DNA of 64,000 bases, taken from the NCBI GenBank assembly GCA_963281255.1, contig OY725499.1, positions 3,491,148 to 3,555,147 of the forward strand. Direction: 5' to 3'. Shown here in pieces: positions 13,565 to 24,233 of this stretch; the first letter of the stretch is position 1, and each line of letters starts with the position of its first letter. The translations under genes and the position numbers were made by a program. Source of the DNA: Aphrocallistes beatrix (taxonomy: Eukaryota; Porifera; Hexactinellida; Sceptrulophora; Aphrocallistidae). Below the pieces are notes generated by a model, which saw nothing but the letters and a program-made list of their open reading frames with translations, searched no databases and was not told the origin of the DNA.

Positions 13565-14711
13565 CGGTAGAACTCGGATAAGACGTACCCCTCCGGGAAG
13601 CGAAAAAAAGTACAGTCGACTCTCGTTAACACGTACACCAAGGGACCGTGGAGATTTGTACTCTTATCCGGAGTACGTATTAACCGAAGTACGTACATAG
13701 CCACATTTGTCCAAAATACTTAATATACATAGTGATAACTACGTGAGAGTATGAAATTGTACTTGTCAAATAGAGAACTCATTATCCATGTTGTATTATA
13801 ACGAGATTCGACTGTATTTTCATTGAGAAATATCTGTCTAGTATCTATCAACGTACAAACTACGTACCATATTCAAAGTGCTCGTAGGCAGACACCTGTT
13901 CGTATTAACCGATGTATCTTATATATTAAAACTCTAGGATTTTTTTGTTTGTTTGTTTGTTTGTCCGAATTGATTGAAGAATTGGCAAGTCGTAGAGATA
14001 CGAAAATTTGCATGTAGGTGTCAAATGATATATCTACGATTAAGTTATAAGATCTAAGCGAAATTTTCACATCTCTGCAAAAAAAATGGAAAACAATTTT
14101 TCGCACCTTTTCCATACAAAATAAATGACTACACTATTACAATAGAAATCATTGTACAAGTACGACACTACAATAAATAGATCGTCATTGTTATTAATAC
14201 TTCAAAGCCACAACTTATGTTTGATATCTTAAATGTATTATAGTGTATGGCTATAAAAAAGATTATCTGCATATTTTCACACCTTTATATACATATTTTC
14301 ACACCATTTGATGAATTTTGAAAATAATGCTAGAGACTAGCTTCCAACGGGTGACATGGGGTTTTTAGTGGTGTAGATTTCGAATATCATATTTTCAGAT
14401 CGAAATGATAAATTAATCGTATACTTTTGTTTACAATATTCATATAAAGTAAAAAAATTCCCAAAATAGGTTAGATTGAGCAACTTCAGGCGCCCGCAGG
14501 GAGACTCTGCGGACACACAGTGTCCGCAAGCCGCGCAGCGCAAGCAAGCGAAGCGCGCTTGTTTAGTATTGAAAACGCACTGAAGGGGACCCACAAATCG
14601 TGCTTATTATCCGATATTTCGTCTTATCCGTGTTCGTATTAACGAGAGTCGACTGTACGTAATATCCGTAAGTACGTCTTATCCCGAGCACGTACTAACC
14701 GAGTTCTACTG
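13565..14711. mobile_element. Nested pogo/mariner-like elements, three layers
   Basis: The outer element has ends CGGTAGAACTCGGATAAG and the complement of CAGTAGAACTCGGTTAGT, flanked by TA. An inner element at 13613-14655 has ends CAGTCGACTCTCGTTAA and TTAACGAGAGTCGACTG, also TA-flanked. Inside that lies a copy of a dispersed repeat (about 13925-14562) that ends in the GC-rich hairpin module at 14489-14562. No transposase is visible in any layer. Confidence 0.65.
14489..14562 (+). repeat. Dispersed GC-rich hairpin repeat (best copy)
   Basis: Reads GGCGCCCGCAGGG, then a TGCGGACAC/GTGTCCGCA hairpin, then a CGCGCAGCGCAAGCAAGCGA stretch ending CGCGCTTG. It is the 3' end of a roughly 640-bp repeat body whose parts recur at 28412-28510, 32440-32690 and 53223-53340. 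Confidence 0.6.
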
Positions 14712-15406
14712 TATTTCAATTGGTTCAGGCACTCCCTTATGATAATTCATCATGATACTGCATATTTCACCATAACATAAAAATGTCGGCCGATAAACCG
14801 ATAATGCAGCTTCATCAGGGCACCAAAAGGGATGTGAAATTATCCATACATATTTACACGAAATTTAATTAAGCTATATTTCATTGTTGAATAGACAATA
14901 TACGGTTGCTTTGGTTTTCAATTATGGGAAATGTTTAAAGTTACTACCCATGTAGACTACAAAATGCAACATTATCTCGATATATCATATATGCTTGCGC
15001 TGCTCGGCTTGCGAATACTGCGTTTCTGCAGAGTTCCCTTGCGGGTGCCTGGGGATATCAAAGAAACGGTTGATTGCTTTCTAATTCTCTACTAAAAAAA
15101 TGTTATTTATAAACGGTTAATCATGAATTCAGAACTGGAGCCAAATTAGGTTCATGATAAAAGGAATTTGCTACGATTAAGTTAACTAATCCTGAATGTA
15201 ATGTCAATTTGAAACCACAAAGTTCACATTTTGAAACAAAACTATTTTCGAATCATATATAGGATCACAGATTCAAAAACTACGTATGAATTTGGTGAGA
15301 ATAATTTCAATTGTCATTTTAAAATCCACCCTTTTTTTTGTTTTTCCGCCGAGTAATATCAAAATAGATTTTCATTATTCACGTCTGGTGAAATATTGGG
15401 TCTATT

Positions 15407-16555
15407 ATGAAGAGATTTGTTATTCAATTCATTCTCATCCTCACCATCTTTTCGAGTCCAAACATTGCCATTCTCATCAAAGTTATTCCGGAATGGTTGA
15501 ATGGTAAAAGTCACGCTGGTATTCGCTCTTGTGAGGTTCCGTGCGAATATTCCGGAAACCCTGAAAACCCAGATGCTGAGTTTTTCATCGTCATGACTAA
15601 TGGAAATGTGGAAGAAGCGATTACTACCAAACCATCTGCACCTATTAGAATAATTGGTGGACAGGAACCAGCTCATTACTACCATCTTATGAGACTAAAC
15701 TTTCTGAAAAAACATTTCAATGGAACTGGTTTCATAAACCGACACTCAGACATTCCATGGCCAATGATGCCAAATATGCACGAAGTGAAATTATCGGAGA
15801 AGTCTAAACAAGCCAAGCCTAAAGCCTCCTTCGTGGCTAGGAACTGCCAACCAATGAATAACCGTAACGACTTCGTGAAGGCGATTGATGGAGTGATTGG
15901 AGTGGCTTCACTTGGTGAATGTCTCCACAACACGGACTGGCCTAAATGTGGAGAAAGACCGTGCACTAAGGTGGAAGCACTCAAGGATTACAAGTTCCAC
16001 CTGGCATTCGAGAATGGATATTCTCAGGGGTTTCTAACTGACAGGTTGTACCAGGCGATGCAAGCGGGGGTGGTCCCTGTCTTTATGGGCACGACTGAAG
16101 TGGTAGAAGTGGCACCAGAGGGATCTTATATCAATGTGGCAGATTTCCGCACTCCTCAAGATGTCGCTAATTATCTGAAAAAGGTACTCGACAACGAGGC
16201 ACTTTACGACAGCTACTTCGAATGGAAGAATAAACCGCTTGATCCTAAATTCTTGGAAGTGAATGAAGTTCTATGGGGACATTCTTTCTATTGTCGTGCT
16301 TGTCATTATGTGGATGCGCTGAAACGTGGCGTAGGCTGGGACCACTTGAAACAACGAGCTCAGTCGGAGACAAGCCCTCAAATTGACCTGCCAACTAATC
16401 CCATGTCTAATTCAAGCAATGCAATCTGTGAGATAAAGACAGTGTCTCTGTTCGATGACGTTCCTCATATCTCTCTGACTGTGCTACTTATAATAATAAT
16501 TGTTCTACTCTGTCTCATTATGTGGAAGAGAGGTTTCAAGTTTTGTTTTAGGTAA
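15407..16555 (+). CDS. GT10-family alpha-(1,3)-fucosyltransferase, copy B
   Basis: An intronless 382-codon paralogue in the same orientation as copy A, 1.9 kb downstream. The start Met aligns with that of copy A and opens an N-terminal hydrophobic segment. The middle third (from the Asn-Asn-Arg-Asn-Asp block to the Lys-Phe-His-Leu-Ala-Phe-Glu-Asn block) is almost identical to copy A at both protein and DNA level, whereas the N-terminal stem and the C-terminal linker differ more. It keeps the GT10 donor-site signature and the same C-terminal hydrophobic segment with a basic Phe-Cys-Phe-Arg tail. Expected activity is GDP-fucose-dependent fucosylation of glycoproteins in the Golgi. The differences in stem and acceptor-side residues leave room for a changed acceptor preference. 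Confidence 0.85.
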   Translation: MKRFVIQFILILTIFSSPNIAILIKVIPEWLNGKSHAGIRSCEVPCEYSGNPENPDAEFFIVMTNGNVEEAITTKPSAPIRIIGGQEPAHYYHLMRLNFLKKHFNGTGFINRHSDIPWPMMPNMHEVKLSEKSKQAKPKASFVARNCQPMNNRNDFVKAIDGVIGVASLGECLHNTDWPKCGERPCTKVEALKDYKFHLAFENGYSQGFLTDRLYQAMQAGVVPVFMGTTEVVEVAPEGSYINVADFRTPQDVANYLKKVLDNEALYDSYFEWKNKPLDPKFLEVNEVLWGHSFYCRACHYVDALKRGVGWDHLKQRAQSETSPQIDLPTNPMSNSSNAICEIKTVSLFDDVPHISLTVLLIIIIVLLCLIMWKRGFKFCFR

Positions 16556-17846
16556 ATAGGCCAATGCTAACATCTTATGATAATGTTTTCGTTAAATAGC
16601 TTTTTATATAGTCGATTTAGCTTATAATAATAGTACTTGATATCACTTCGCCTTTATGGAATTTGATCATAGCGACTGCACAGACAAGTCCATTATTACA
16701 TCAACCAGATGGTGTATATATATATATACACAGGTATCTCTCTTTTTACGCGGTAGATAGGTAAATCGCGTAAAAACACCGGCTATTCTCATAGTAACAC
16801 ATATTAAACCTAGAGATGCGTTCACAAATAATTGTCAAAATCAAATATATTTTGAATTCCTAATGTATATAGTATGAAGAATGTTTAAATTATACATCTG
16901 TAAATAGATATCGTATTATTCTACTGGCATAATCGTTTCTTGGTTATTTATGTATTTATTTGAACCAAACATCTAGTAATTCGAATTCATCTTCTTTTGT
17001 GTCAGAAAATTCTTGAGTGGCATTTTAGATTTCCACTTTGGTGCCATTAAATATCAACAATAATGGACAATTTCGAAATAAAAGCGAATTGATTGTATAA
17101 TTAAAAATCATAGCTAAAACCGCGTGAAACGAGTTGAAGACCGCGTAAAAAAAGGTTTGGTTATAAAAAATTTATCCGCGTGAAACGAAAACGTGTAAAA
17201 AGCCCTGCGTTAAACGAGGCTCTACAGTAGTTAATTACTAATTCATTAACTATTATGACCATGTAACATTAATGGCCATATATGTAAGTGTGAAAATCGG
17301 ATTCTACATAGTGAAATGTCTACAATGGTAATTGAGATCTCGTTTCCAGCTTATAAGGTGAAATACAGTCGACTCCGCTTAATAGGGTCACTGTTTAATC
17401 GGGCCACTTTTGGCAGGACAGGAATAGCTCTCACACATAGAAGCTAATAAAAAATATTTTCGGTTAATAGGGTTCTCCGCTCAATCGGGGCAAAATGTCC
17501 TCTGATCGATGTGGCCCTATTAAGCGGAGTCGACTGTATGTATCGAGGATCCATTTTAGAGGCTCAATTATAGTAGTGTAGAATGACTGTAAATTTTATA
17601 GAATTCACCCTAAAAAGTGCACGTATACATGAACTTACAGAAGTATAATTATATTTATATGTTTTAAAGTTTATAATTATACAAACAAAAATCATACTAT
17701 CTGTATGTGTCACGGAAGATGTTGGCCATTCGACAACATCTTCCAAAAGCACACATTTTCCGTAACATACGTACATCAATTGTGTATTTCAATCATACAA
17801 AATACTTTAATGTTTTCGTAATGAACATGCAGAAGAGACAGGTGAG
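16556..17846. other. Intergenic, mostly transposon debris
   Basis: About 16729-17228 looks like a pogo/Tigger-like element: its two ends carry related TTTTTACGCGG and CGTTTAACGC-type blocks, with several internal CGCGTGAAAC/CGCGTAAAAA repeats. A 171-bp MITE follows at 17366-17536. The rest has no coding signal. Confidence 0.4.
17366..17536. mobile_element. pogo/mariner-like MITE, second 171-bp copy
   Basis: Same length, TA flanks and CAGTCGACTCCGCTTAATAG terminal inverted repeats as 4052-4222. The interior also matches closely (GGCCACTTTTGGCAGGAC near the left end). Confidence 0.75.
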
Positions 17847-18953
17847 CTAAATATACTTTGGCAGCTCCAAAAACAACTTGACTATATCTTTCATTCCACT
17901 TTCCTGGTCATCTGCGGACAGACTCCCATTCAGCTCGTAGAATAGGTAGAATGTCCCATGCACGACACTAGCATCCAACTTGGAAGGTTCTAGAACGTAG
18001 AGGTACTCCTCCAATGCTCTGATCGGCTTCTCTGTGATAGGAACTCCTGGCAGCGTCACTGGAGTTCCGATTATCATGAAATTCCCAGTAGTGGGATCTT
18101 GCTAGAAGGAATAATGTACATTCCATTAATAATTCTGGTTGTTACTAAGTATTATATTAAACACTAGGATTCTTTAGTGCAGGTCTAGATTGCCTTACTG
18201 AGGCCTGACCTTCATTTGTTGCAAAGTAAGATATTCTCTATTAGTCATCGGCCATGGAAACTTCTCTACATAAGTATGCACGTTGGTGTTGTAAGACGGT
18301 TGCTCGATCAGACGGATCGTCTTCGCGTCTACCGAAGGGGTCTCTTTCAATGAGTCGATGCCGTAGAGTTGGTACTTCAGATTCTCCATCGCGGATCCTC
18401 TCTGGAACCCTGGCTTGTTAGTGGATTTCAAGTCTCCGGATATACGAATACCTAGCATCAAAGTTCAGTCAATATTTTTGAAAAAAATTGCAATCGGAAT
18501 CGCTCTGATCCTACTAAGTATAATTTTATGATATTTTACCCCTCACATATCGTTGATTTTTCATGCGATTTATTTCCGTTTTAGAAATGTGGTTTATATT
18601 CTAATATTCGTGACTTAGGGATTTCCTCGTGTAATTCAATTGTGTAATATTTCTCACATTTTCCTCAAAGCAGCATTTCACAATTAGATGCTACAGACAG
18701 ACTTACCACTTGTTTTGTACTTGGCTGATTTCAGCGTCTCTATTCTCAGGAATTTCTCCTGCTTTTTAAACTTCCATTCTTGTCCCATCTCATGGCACAA
18801 AAACTTCCAGCTCTCCTCCAGTATGGCCGAGTAGTCCCCGCACGGGTCCCAGTAGGAGCTCGCCTGGGCGTAGGAGGGGGGCGGGGCTGTGGGGGGGTAG
18901 GCTAGACTAGGGTCGAAGGGATCAGCGAGAGGCTTCTCAACCCCGTAAGCCAT
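17847..18953 (-). CDS. START-domain lipid-transfer protein (PCTP/STARD-like)
   Basis: Three exons on the minus strand (18707-18953, 18210-18451, 17847-18101) with matching phases give 247 residues. After a Pro/Tyr-rich N-terminal stretch (about 30 residues), the protein follows the START-domain pattern: a helical N-terminus with Trp-Lys-Phe-Leu and Trp-Lys-Phe, a Lys-Phe-Pro-Trp-Pro-(x)-Thr-Asn-Arg-Glu-Tyr block, which is the usual W-P-x-x-(D/N)-R-(D/E) signature, then Asp-Pro-Thr-Thr-Gly, and a C-terminal helix (Gly-Met-Lys-Asp-Ile-Val-Lys-Leu-Phe). START proteins bind one lipid in a deep pocket; which lipid cannot be told. Start choice: the second Met of the frame (Met-Ala-Tyr-Gly), because upstream codons look like UTR. 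Confidence 0.7.
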
Positions 18954-20394
18954 TCTAAATAATGTTATCAGTAAGGAGGTCTGCACCGACATTCATTGTC
19001 CTACAGTACACCCTCGCTAATCCGAACACCAAAAATATATCCTTTTCGCCTTTACGTTTTGAATCGAGGTTTATTATTATTATTCTATCTTTCAATTAGA
19101 TTGAAAAACCTATTTTAAGAAGCAATCAAACGAAATAATAACCTTAATATTCTAACATAGAAATGTATTACCGTAAATTCCCCATTGTTATTTCCTAACA
19201 CTTGTCGGAACAAATTCATTAGTTCGAACGATGTTTCTATCATTGAGACAGAACTGCTATGATTAGCGAGGTAATTGATGGGCAGGCTTACAGGGTGGGG
19301 CATAAGTTCTGTCCTAAGCTTCATTAGGTACAAAATTTCTTAAACTCAAACAATCTTAGTTATTATGGTCTTTAGAGATTGTAATTCGAATATTCTCAAT
19401 GATTTTAAAAGATTTTTCGAGTCTAAGACCTAGAACTGTGTTTTGTATGGTGAGTTTTGTGGAGAAAATATGTGTCCTGGGACGCAGCGAAATTCGAGAA
19501 TCAGGGCCCACTGCTTATCAAATTATCTTTCTAGAATCTTCAAATTCTAGGACAAATTAGCTCTCACATTTTCCTCGAACACTCTAAATTTGTAGAAATA
19601 TAGGATGTTTAGATCAGTATATATTGAGAACCATTTGGATCAGATTTTTTGGTGATGTGAAAAAAAGTGCCATTTTGGGTGATTTTGCAAAATGTACCTA
19701 ATTTGAACTCGTGAAATAATAACTTTATCTCGTTTCTTATAATGAATTCAATGGATTTGTGAAATATTTCCATGGTGAATGAAAGGTATCTGGTGCTAAA
19801 TCGTCATGAAACATCGATTATAGAGACATTTTTACAGAAGCAGTGGCCCTGATTCTAGATTTTCGCTGCGTCCCAGGACACATATTTTCCCCACAAAACT
19901 CACCATACAAAACACAGTTCTAGGTCTTAGACTCGAAAAATCTTTTAAAATCATTGAGAATATTCGAATTACAATCTCTAAAGACCATAATAACTAAGAT
20001 TGTTTAAGTATAAGAAATTCTGTACCTAATGAAGCTTGGGATAGAACTTGTGCCCCACCCTGTATATGAATGGTGGCGGAATAAACTCGTGCCTTTGCAC
20101 TGGATGGAATATTTCAAAAACTTTCCCAAATTAGTAGATAGAATAGAAGATTTTAAATTAAATGGTATTTCAATATTTAAGCTTCAGAATACTTTCAATG
20201 GGACTTATATAATTATACCTTTGTAATATCGGTTATAACCGAACATGTTATAAACGCAATAATTAGAAGCTAAATATAGAAATATAAAACTATATATAGG
20301 TACATCTCATCGCCTAATCAGATAGTTTTACACAATTGAATAATAATAAGCTCCAATAGATGAAACTAGCATTATAACTAAAATAAAGCTTTGA
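18954..20394. other. Intergenic with a foldback element
   Basis: From about 19010 there is a CACCCTCGCTAATCCGAAC block, shared with about 25460 and weakly with 46795, which looks like the end of another TA-flanked element. Most of the region is the foldback element at 19291-20062. No gene is supported. Confidence 0.4.
19291..20062. mobile_element. Foldback (long-inverted-repeat) element, mariner-like ends
   Basis: A 772-bp element with TA at both sides. The arms at about 19291-19516 and 19846-20062 are reverse complements over roughly 220 bp, starting CAGGGTGGGGCATAAGTTCT and ending in the matching complement. About 330 bp of unique sequence lies between the arms. There is no transposase. 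Confidence 0.75.
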
Positions 20395-23300
20395 TTATTC
20401 TTCCTTTTGCTTCGCTCTCTTCTTATCTAAGCCAAGCTTCCTCATTGTCTGTCGGTACATATGGTAGAACTGCTGAGGAGCGAAATAGAACGTGACAAGA
20501 ATTACGTAAATTCTAAGCACGAAACCTAAATTAAAACTGACGTTGAATTTGTTGGGGAGTTCGAGATCAAAGATCTTCTTACTGTCAATTTCAGGCAGTG
20601 TGTAGACGAGAGTGAGAATTTCACTTAGAATTCCAGTCGGGTATAATGGTATCCATGCAGTGTAGCGTAACCAGGTCATGAATTCGAGCTTGAGGTTGAG
20701 TAGCTGTAGGGTGTAGAAGGGGTAGCGAACCACCTCGATGGCAGACCACGCTAAGCACACCATGGTGAGTGGGGGACACACATGCGCCGACTGGTGTGGA
20801 GCCACGACTATAAATAGGAACAAGAACCTCCCTAGGTTCTGCAGCACCGTGAACATGAGAGTGCCTTTGGACCAGCCTAAGAGAGTGTGCAGGATCTCCA
20901 AGCCCTGAATGCCTTCTGCCAGTATCAGCGTACTGGCGATTGCAGGGTATAAATACTGGGTTGCCTCTGACTTGTGAACGAGTATCATTCGCAAGGTGAC
21001 GATGAATACATAAGTGAAGAGGCACCATAATAGACAGTTATAGCAGATAAGGTACGTCTTGACTGTACCATACTCCAGCGTCTCCTTCATCTCCTTAATC
21101 TCCTCCTCCCTGTTAGTAGAGTAGACCTCTCGGAGGGTCTGTTTGAACCTCTCGTCGGTCTCGCGTTCTTCCTGCTCCTTCTCTTTCTCCGAGTCGGAGT
21201 CGTCCAGGGAGGTCCTCTCCCAGTCCAACTGCAGCCAGTGCAGCTTCTGCTGCCGCACAGTCAGACGCGGCCACAGCTCCGCCTCTACCTTCGGGATTCT
21301 GAACTCCACGTAGTGGTCGTGTTTAAACATCCTCATGTCTACGTACAGGTGACTCCGCTTAATCGGGACACTTTGGTCCCGGATATTTTGTCCCGATTAA
21401 GCGGAGTTCCCAATTAACCGATAAAATTAGTATTAGCTTATATGTATGGGAACCATTCCGTTCCTGGAGACTTGTCTTAACCCGCGCTTGGCGAGGTGTT
21501 TTGTAGCGTCATTTCCTGTTTAAGCCATTTTGGGCGGGGAAGCCATACAAGTTTGGGGTCTGACTATAAATAGAAAAAATCACTTAGCCAACCGCAGGTT
21601 AATTAACGGTTGTCCCGATTAACACCAGTGTTCCGATTAAGCGAAAATTTTAAAAAAGAATTTTAAATTAAGCGGAGTCGACTGTATATGGCAGTGTTTC
21701 TCAACCTTTTTCTTCTCGCGGCACCCTTTCTAAACTTATACCTTTCAGCGGCACCCCTTAATTTGACTTGGGCAGGGCAATGAACAAATGATAGTAAAAG
21801 TGGAGATTGATTTGAATTATTACGACTTTATTATTAGTGGTGCGGCATAGCATGAAATTTATAACAATTGTGCATTTTGTGATAAAAGTACCAAAATTGG
21901 TACACATGTACTTTGATATACTATGAACATTTTTGGATATTGGGCCACCTGAAACGATGCCTATGTCAGCCATGACAGCTGGCCCCAAATTACCACGTCT
22001 GATAGTATTGCTGGAATGGTCCCCTATCAATAACTTATTTTAATTAATTAATCACAACAGATCATATTTTGATGAAATTTCCAGCAATTTGATATATATA
22101 TTGACCATATTTGGAGAATTATTTTGGTTGCCTGTCCCTAGCAATGGCCAGGAATGTTGAAAAATTCCGATCTCCAAATTTTGGAGGAACCATATCGAGT
22201 GACCCCTTGTTCTTCTCGGCTAGGTTCAGCGAGTACGAATATGCTAATTAGAATGCTCTGATATATCATATGTGGAATATATGAAAGTTTTGTGGTATGC
22301 CATAGTGGAAGGTATAGTTGAATGTGGTAAAACATTCATATATTCTACATATGATATATCAGAGCGTTCTAATTAGCATATTCGTACTCGCTGAACCTAG
22401 CCGAGAAGAACAAGGGGTCACTCGATATGATTCCTCAAAAATTTAGAGATCGGAATTTTTCAACATTCCAGGCCGTTGCTAGGAACGGGCAACCAAAAAG
22501 ATTCTCCAAATATGGTCAATATATATATCAAATTGCTGGAAATTTAAAAATCAAAATATGATATGGTGTGATTAAAAGAAGTTATTGATAGAGGACAATT
22601 CCGGCAATACTATCGGACGTGATAATTTGGGGCCAGCTGTCATGGCTGACATAGGCATCGTTTCAGGTGGCCCAATATCCAAAAATGTTCATAGTATATC
22701 AAAGTACATGTGTACCAATTTTGGTACTTTTATCACAAAATGCACAATTGTTTTGCTATGCCGCACCACTATATAGAATAACTAATTAATAAACTAGGAA
22801 ATTATTGTGAATATTGTGTAATAAATTATTCCAGAGGATTGTCAGAGGACAATCATCAAATTCAACATTGACAATGGTATCAATATAAAATAAAATAAAG
22901 CAGTATGTAAGTGTGGTAAGGCCTGCGGCACCCCTAGAGGAAGCAAATGGCACCCCAGGGTTCCGCGGCACCCCGGTTGAGAACCACTGGTATATGGATA
23001 TACAGTAGAACTTCGTTAGTACGAACACGGATAATACGAACTGATATTTTACCTCCTACGAGGAAAATACATGTAAATCACTCTGGTTAATACGAATTCT
23101 GGATAATACGAACAAATTTCGACTGTCCGCCTGGTGTTCGTATTAACGAGGTTCTACCATATATGTTACTTCAAATAATTTGCGTAACAAGCAATATGAC
23201 GTAGTTCACTCGATATCAAATGGAGATTGTCTATGCGAAGTGATTCTTCGAGTATGGACAACCTGAATTGAAAATACCTGTTATGAATCTTGTTGCTATG

Positions 23301-23669
23301 GTGTGTAACGATTTCATAAAAAAGCCACAAATATTATATCAAGCAGTCAGATCAGAAACTAATAATAGTTCAGTCCGACCATGGCTATCTTACCACTTCC
23401 ACCGGTGTTGCAAAGTAACGGAAAAGTAACAATTTCCACCTTTCAACTGAATGCATCAACTCACTCTCTGTCTCCACATCCTTGTAGAATTGAATCTCGA
23501 ACGCATACTTGTTCCTACCAGCTGCTCCTATCCCGGATCCGGAGAATTCCATGTACAGCTTGGTTACGTTGATGTTCTCTGCCTCGAACTCCCCCACGTA
23601 CACACTCAGCGCGATGAAGTGCTTCCTCTGAGCCCACTTCACCTGTGGCACTAGCGTCACATTTGGCAT
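20395..23669 (-). CDS. HACD3: Very-long-chain 3-hydroxyacyl-CoA dehydratase with CS domain (HACD3)
   Basis: Exon 1 (23465-23669) encodes an N-terminal CS (p23-like) domain opening with Pro-Gln-Val-Lys-Trp-Ala-Gln-Arg. Exon 2 (20395-21338) finishes that domain with a Leu-Trp-Pro-Arg-Leu motif, adds an acidic linker and then the six-segment PTPLA membrane domain. The exons join in phase 1 through a GTGAGT donor, for 382 residues (human about 362). The family dehydrates 3-hydroxyacyl-CoA in fatty-acid elongation in the endoplasmic reticulum. The catalytic Tyr and Glu lie in Arg-Tyr-Pro-Phe-Tyr and Gly-Ile-Leu-Ser-Glu. The tail is Lys-rich. The 2.1-kb intron is filled by a MITE, a hAT foldback element and another TA-flanked element; the 3' splice site is only about 5 bp from the MITE end and lacks a pyrimidine tract. 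Confidence 0.9.
21346..21684. mobile_element. pogo-like MITE abutting the HACD3 splice acceptor
   Basis: About 340 bp between TA dinucleotides. The ends are CAGGTGACTCCGCTTAATCG and the complement of CAGTCGACTCCGCTTAATTT, related to the 171-bp family but longer and with a different interior. It lies in the HACD3 intron directly before the AG of exon 2. Confidence 0.65.
21692..22989. mobile_element. hAT-type foldback element with 8-bp target duplication
   Basis: A 1298-bp insertion flanked by the exact 8-bp repeat GTATATGG (21684-21691 and 22990-22997). The ends read CAGTGTTTCTCAACC and GGTTGAGAACCACTG, typical hAT termini, followed by GCGGCACCCC-type subterminal repeats. Inside, arms at about 21835-22290 and 22335-22770 are reverse complements around a loop of roughly 45 bp. 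No transposase frame is present. It sits in the HACD3 intron. Confidence 0.85.
23003..23158. mobile_element. TA-flanked MITE in the HACD3 intron
   Basis: The ends CAGTAGAACTTCGTTAGTAC and the complement of a GTTCGTATTAACGAGGTTCT end form an inverted repeat of about 25 bp. It lies immediately beyond the right flank of the hAT foldback element. Confidence 0.55.
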
Positions 23670-24233
23670 TCTAGCTACTGTTCTTATGATGGTACATAAT
23701 TAGACTGGTTGACTCCTGCTAGGACACATTAACAGAGGTACCGAAGGGGTTCGACCCATTTACACCATGGCATCTGACTAGGAGAGAGGGGATTTTACTA
23801 TAGTTAGAAATGAAGACTTATTAACTATACTTTTGGAAAAGTCTAGAAATAGAATTTCTGAGCCTGCTCACAAGCATTTAAATATTTTAATTATCAATAC
23901 AAAAGAATTTCTACAAATTCCACTTGAAAGAGTATATTAGATCAGATAAAGAATCTGCAAGTGTAATTTTGGAGATCATTTTTTAGTATGATGACTATCT
24001 CAGTGAATACATATTGATCTTTTCAAACAGGCCCGAGATCCAAAATATCGTAAGATTGGTCAACATCTTCCAAATATTCGCTCCTAAAATTTCCGCAGTT
24101 CTCAGTAAAATTGACAATTTCATATTCAGACTATAATAATGCAACTTCCATCCCGAAATATATTTCTTGAGCAGATATTTCTATAATTCAACATTCAACA
24201 GCCCAAATATAATCTACCAATATAATTCTATAG
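23670..24233. other. Spacer between TrpRS and HACD3
   Basis: A short AT-rich spacer between two minus-strand genes. It must hold the TrpRS 3' UTR and HACD3 promoter. I see no repeat. Confidence 0.4.

Larger units (their letters stand above)
13491..15406. other. Spacer between the fucosyltransferases, mostly nested transposons
   Basis: About 1150 bp of this 1.9-kb spacer is the nested element at 13565-14711. A minus-strand copy of the GC-rich hairpin repeat lies at about 14997-15055, and the adjoining AAAGAAACGGTTGATTGCTT-type flank is shared with the copy near 3600. No gene is supported in the spacer. Confidence 0.5.

Noticed and set aside
22585-22776. Mirror-image small frames on both strands (also 21758-22030)
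   Set aside because: They are the two arms of the hAT foldback element read in opposite directions.
23385-23464. Continuation of HACD3 exon 1 frame past the GTGAGT donor
   Set aside because: The extra residues do not match the CS domain, whereas splicing to 21338 restores the family sequence in phase.
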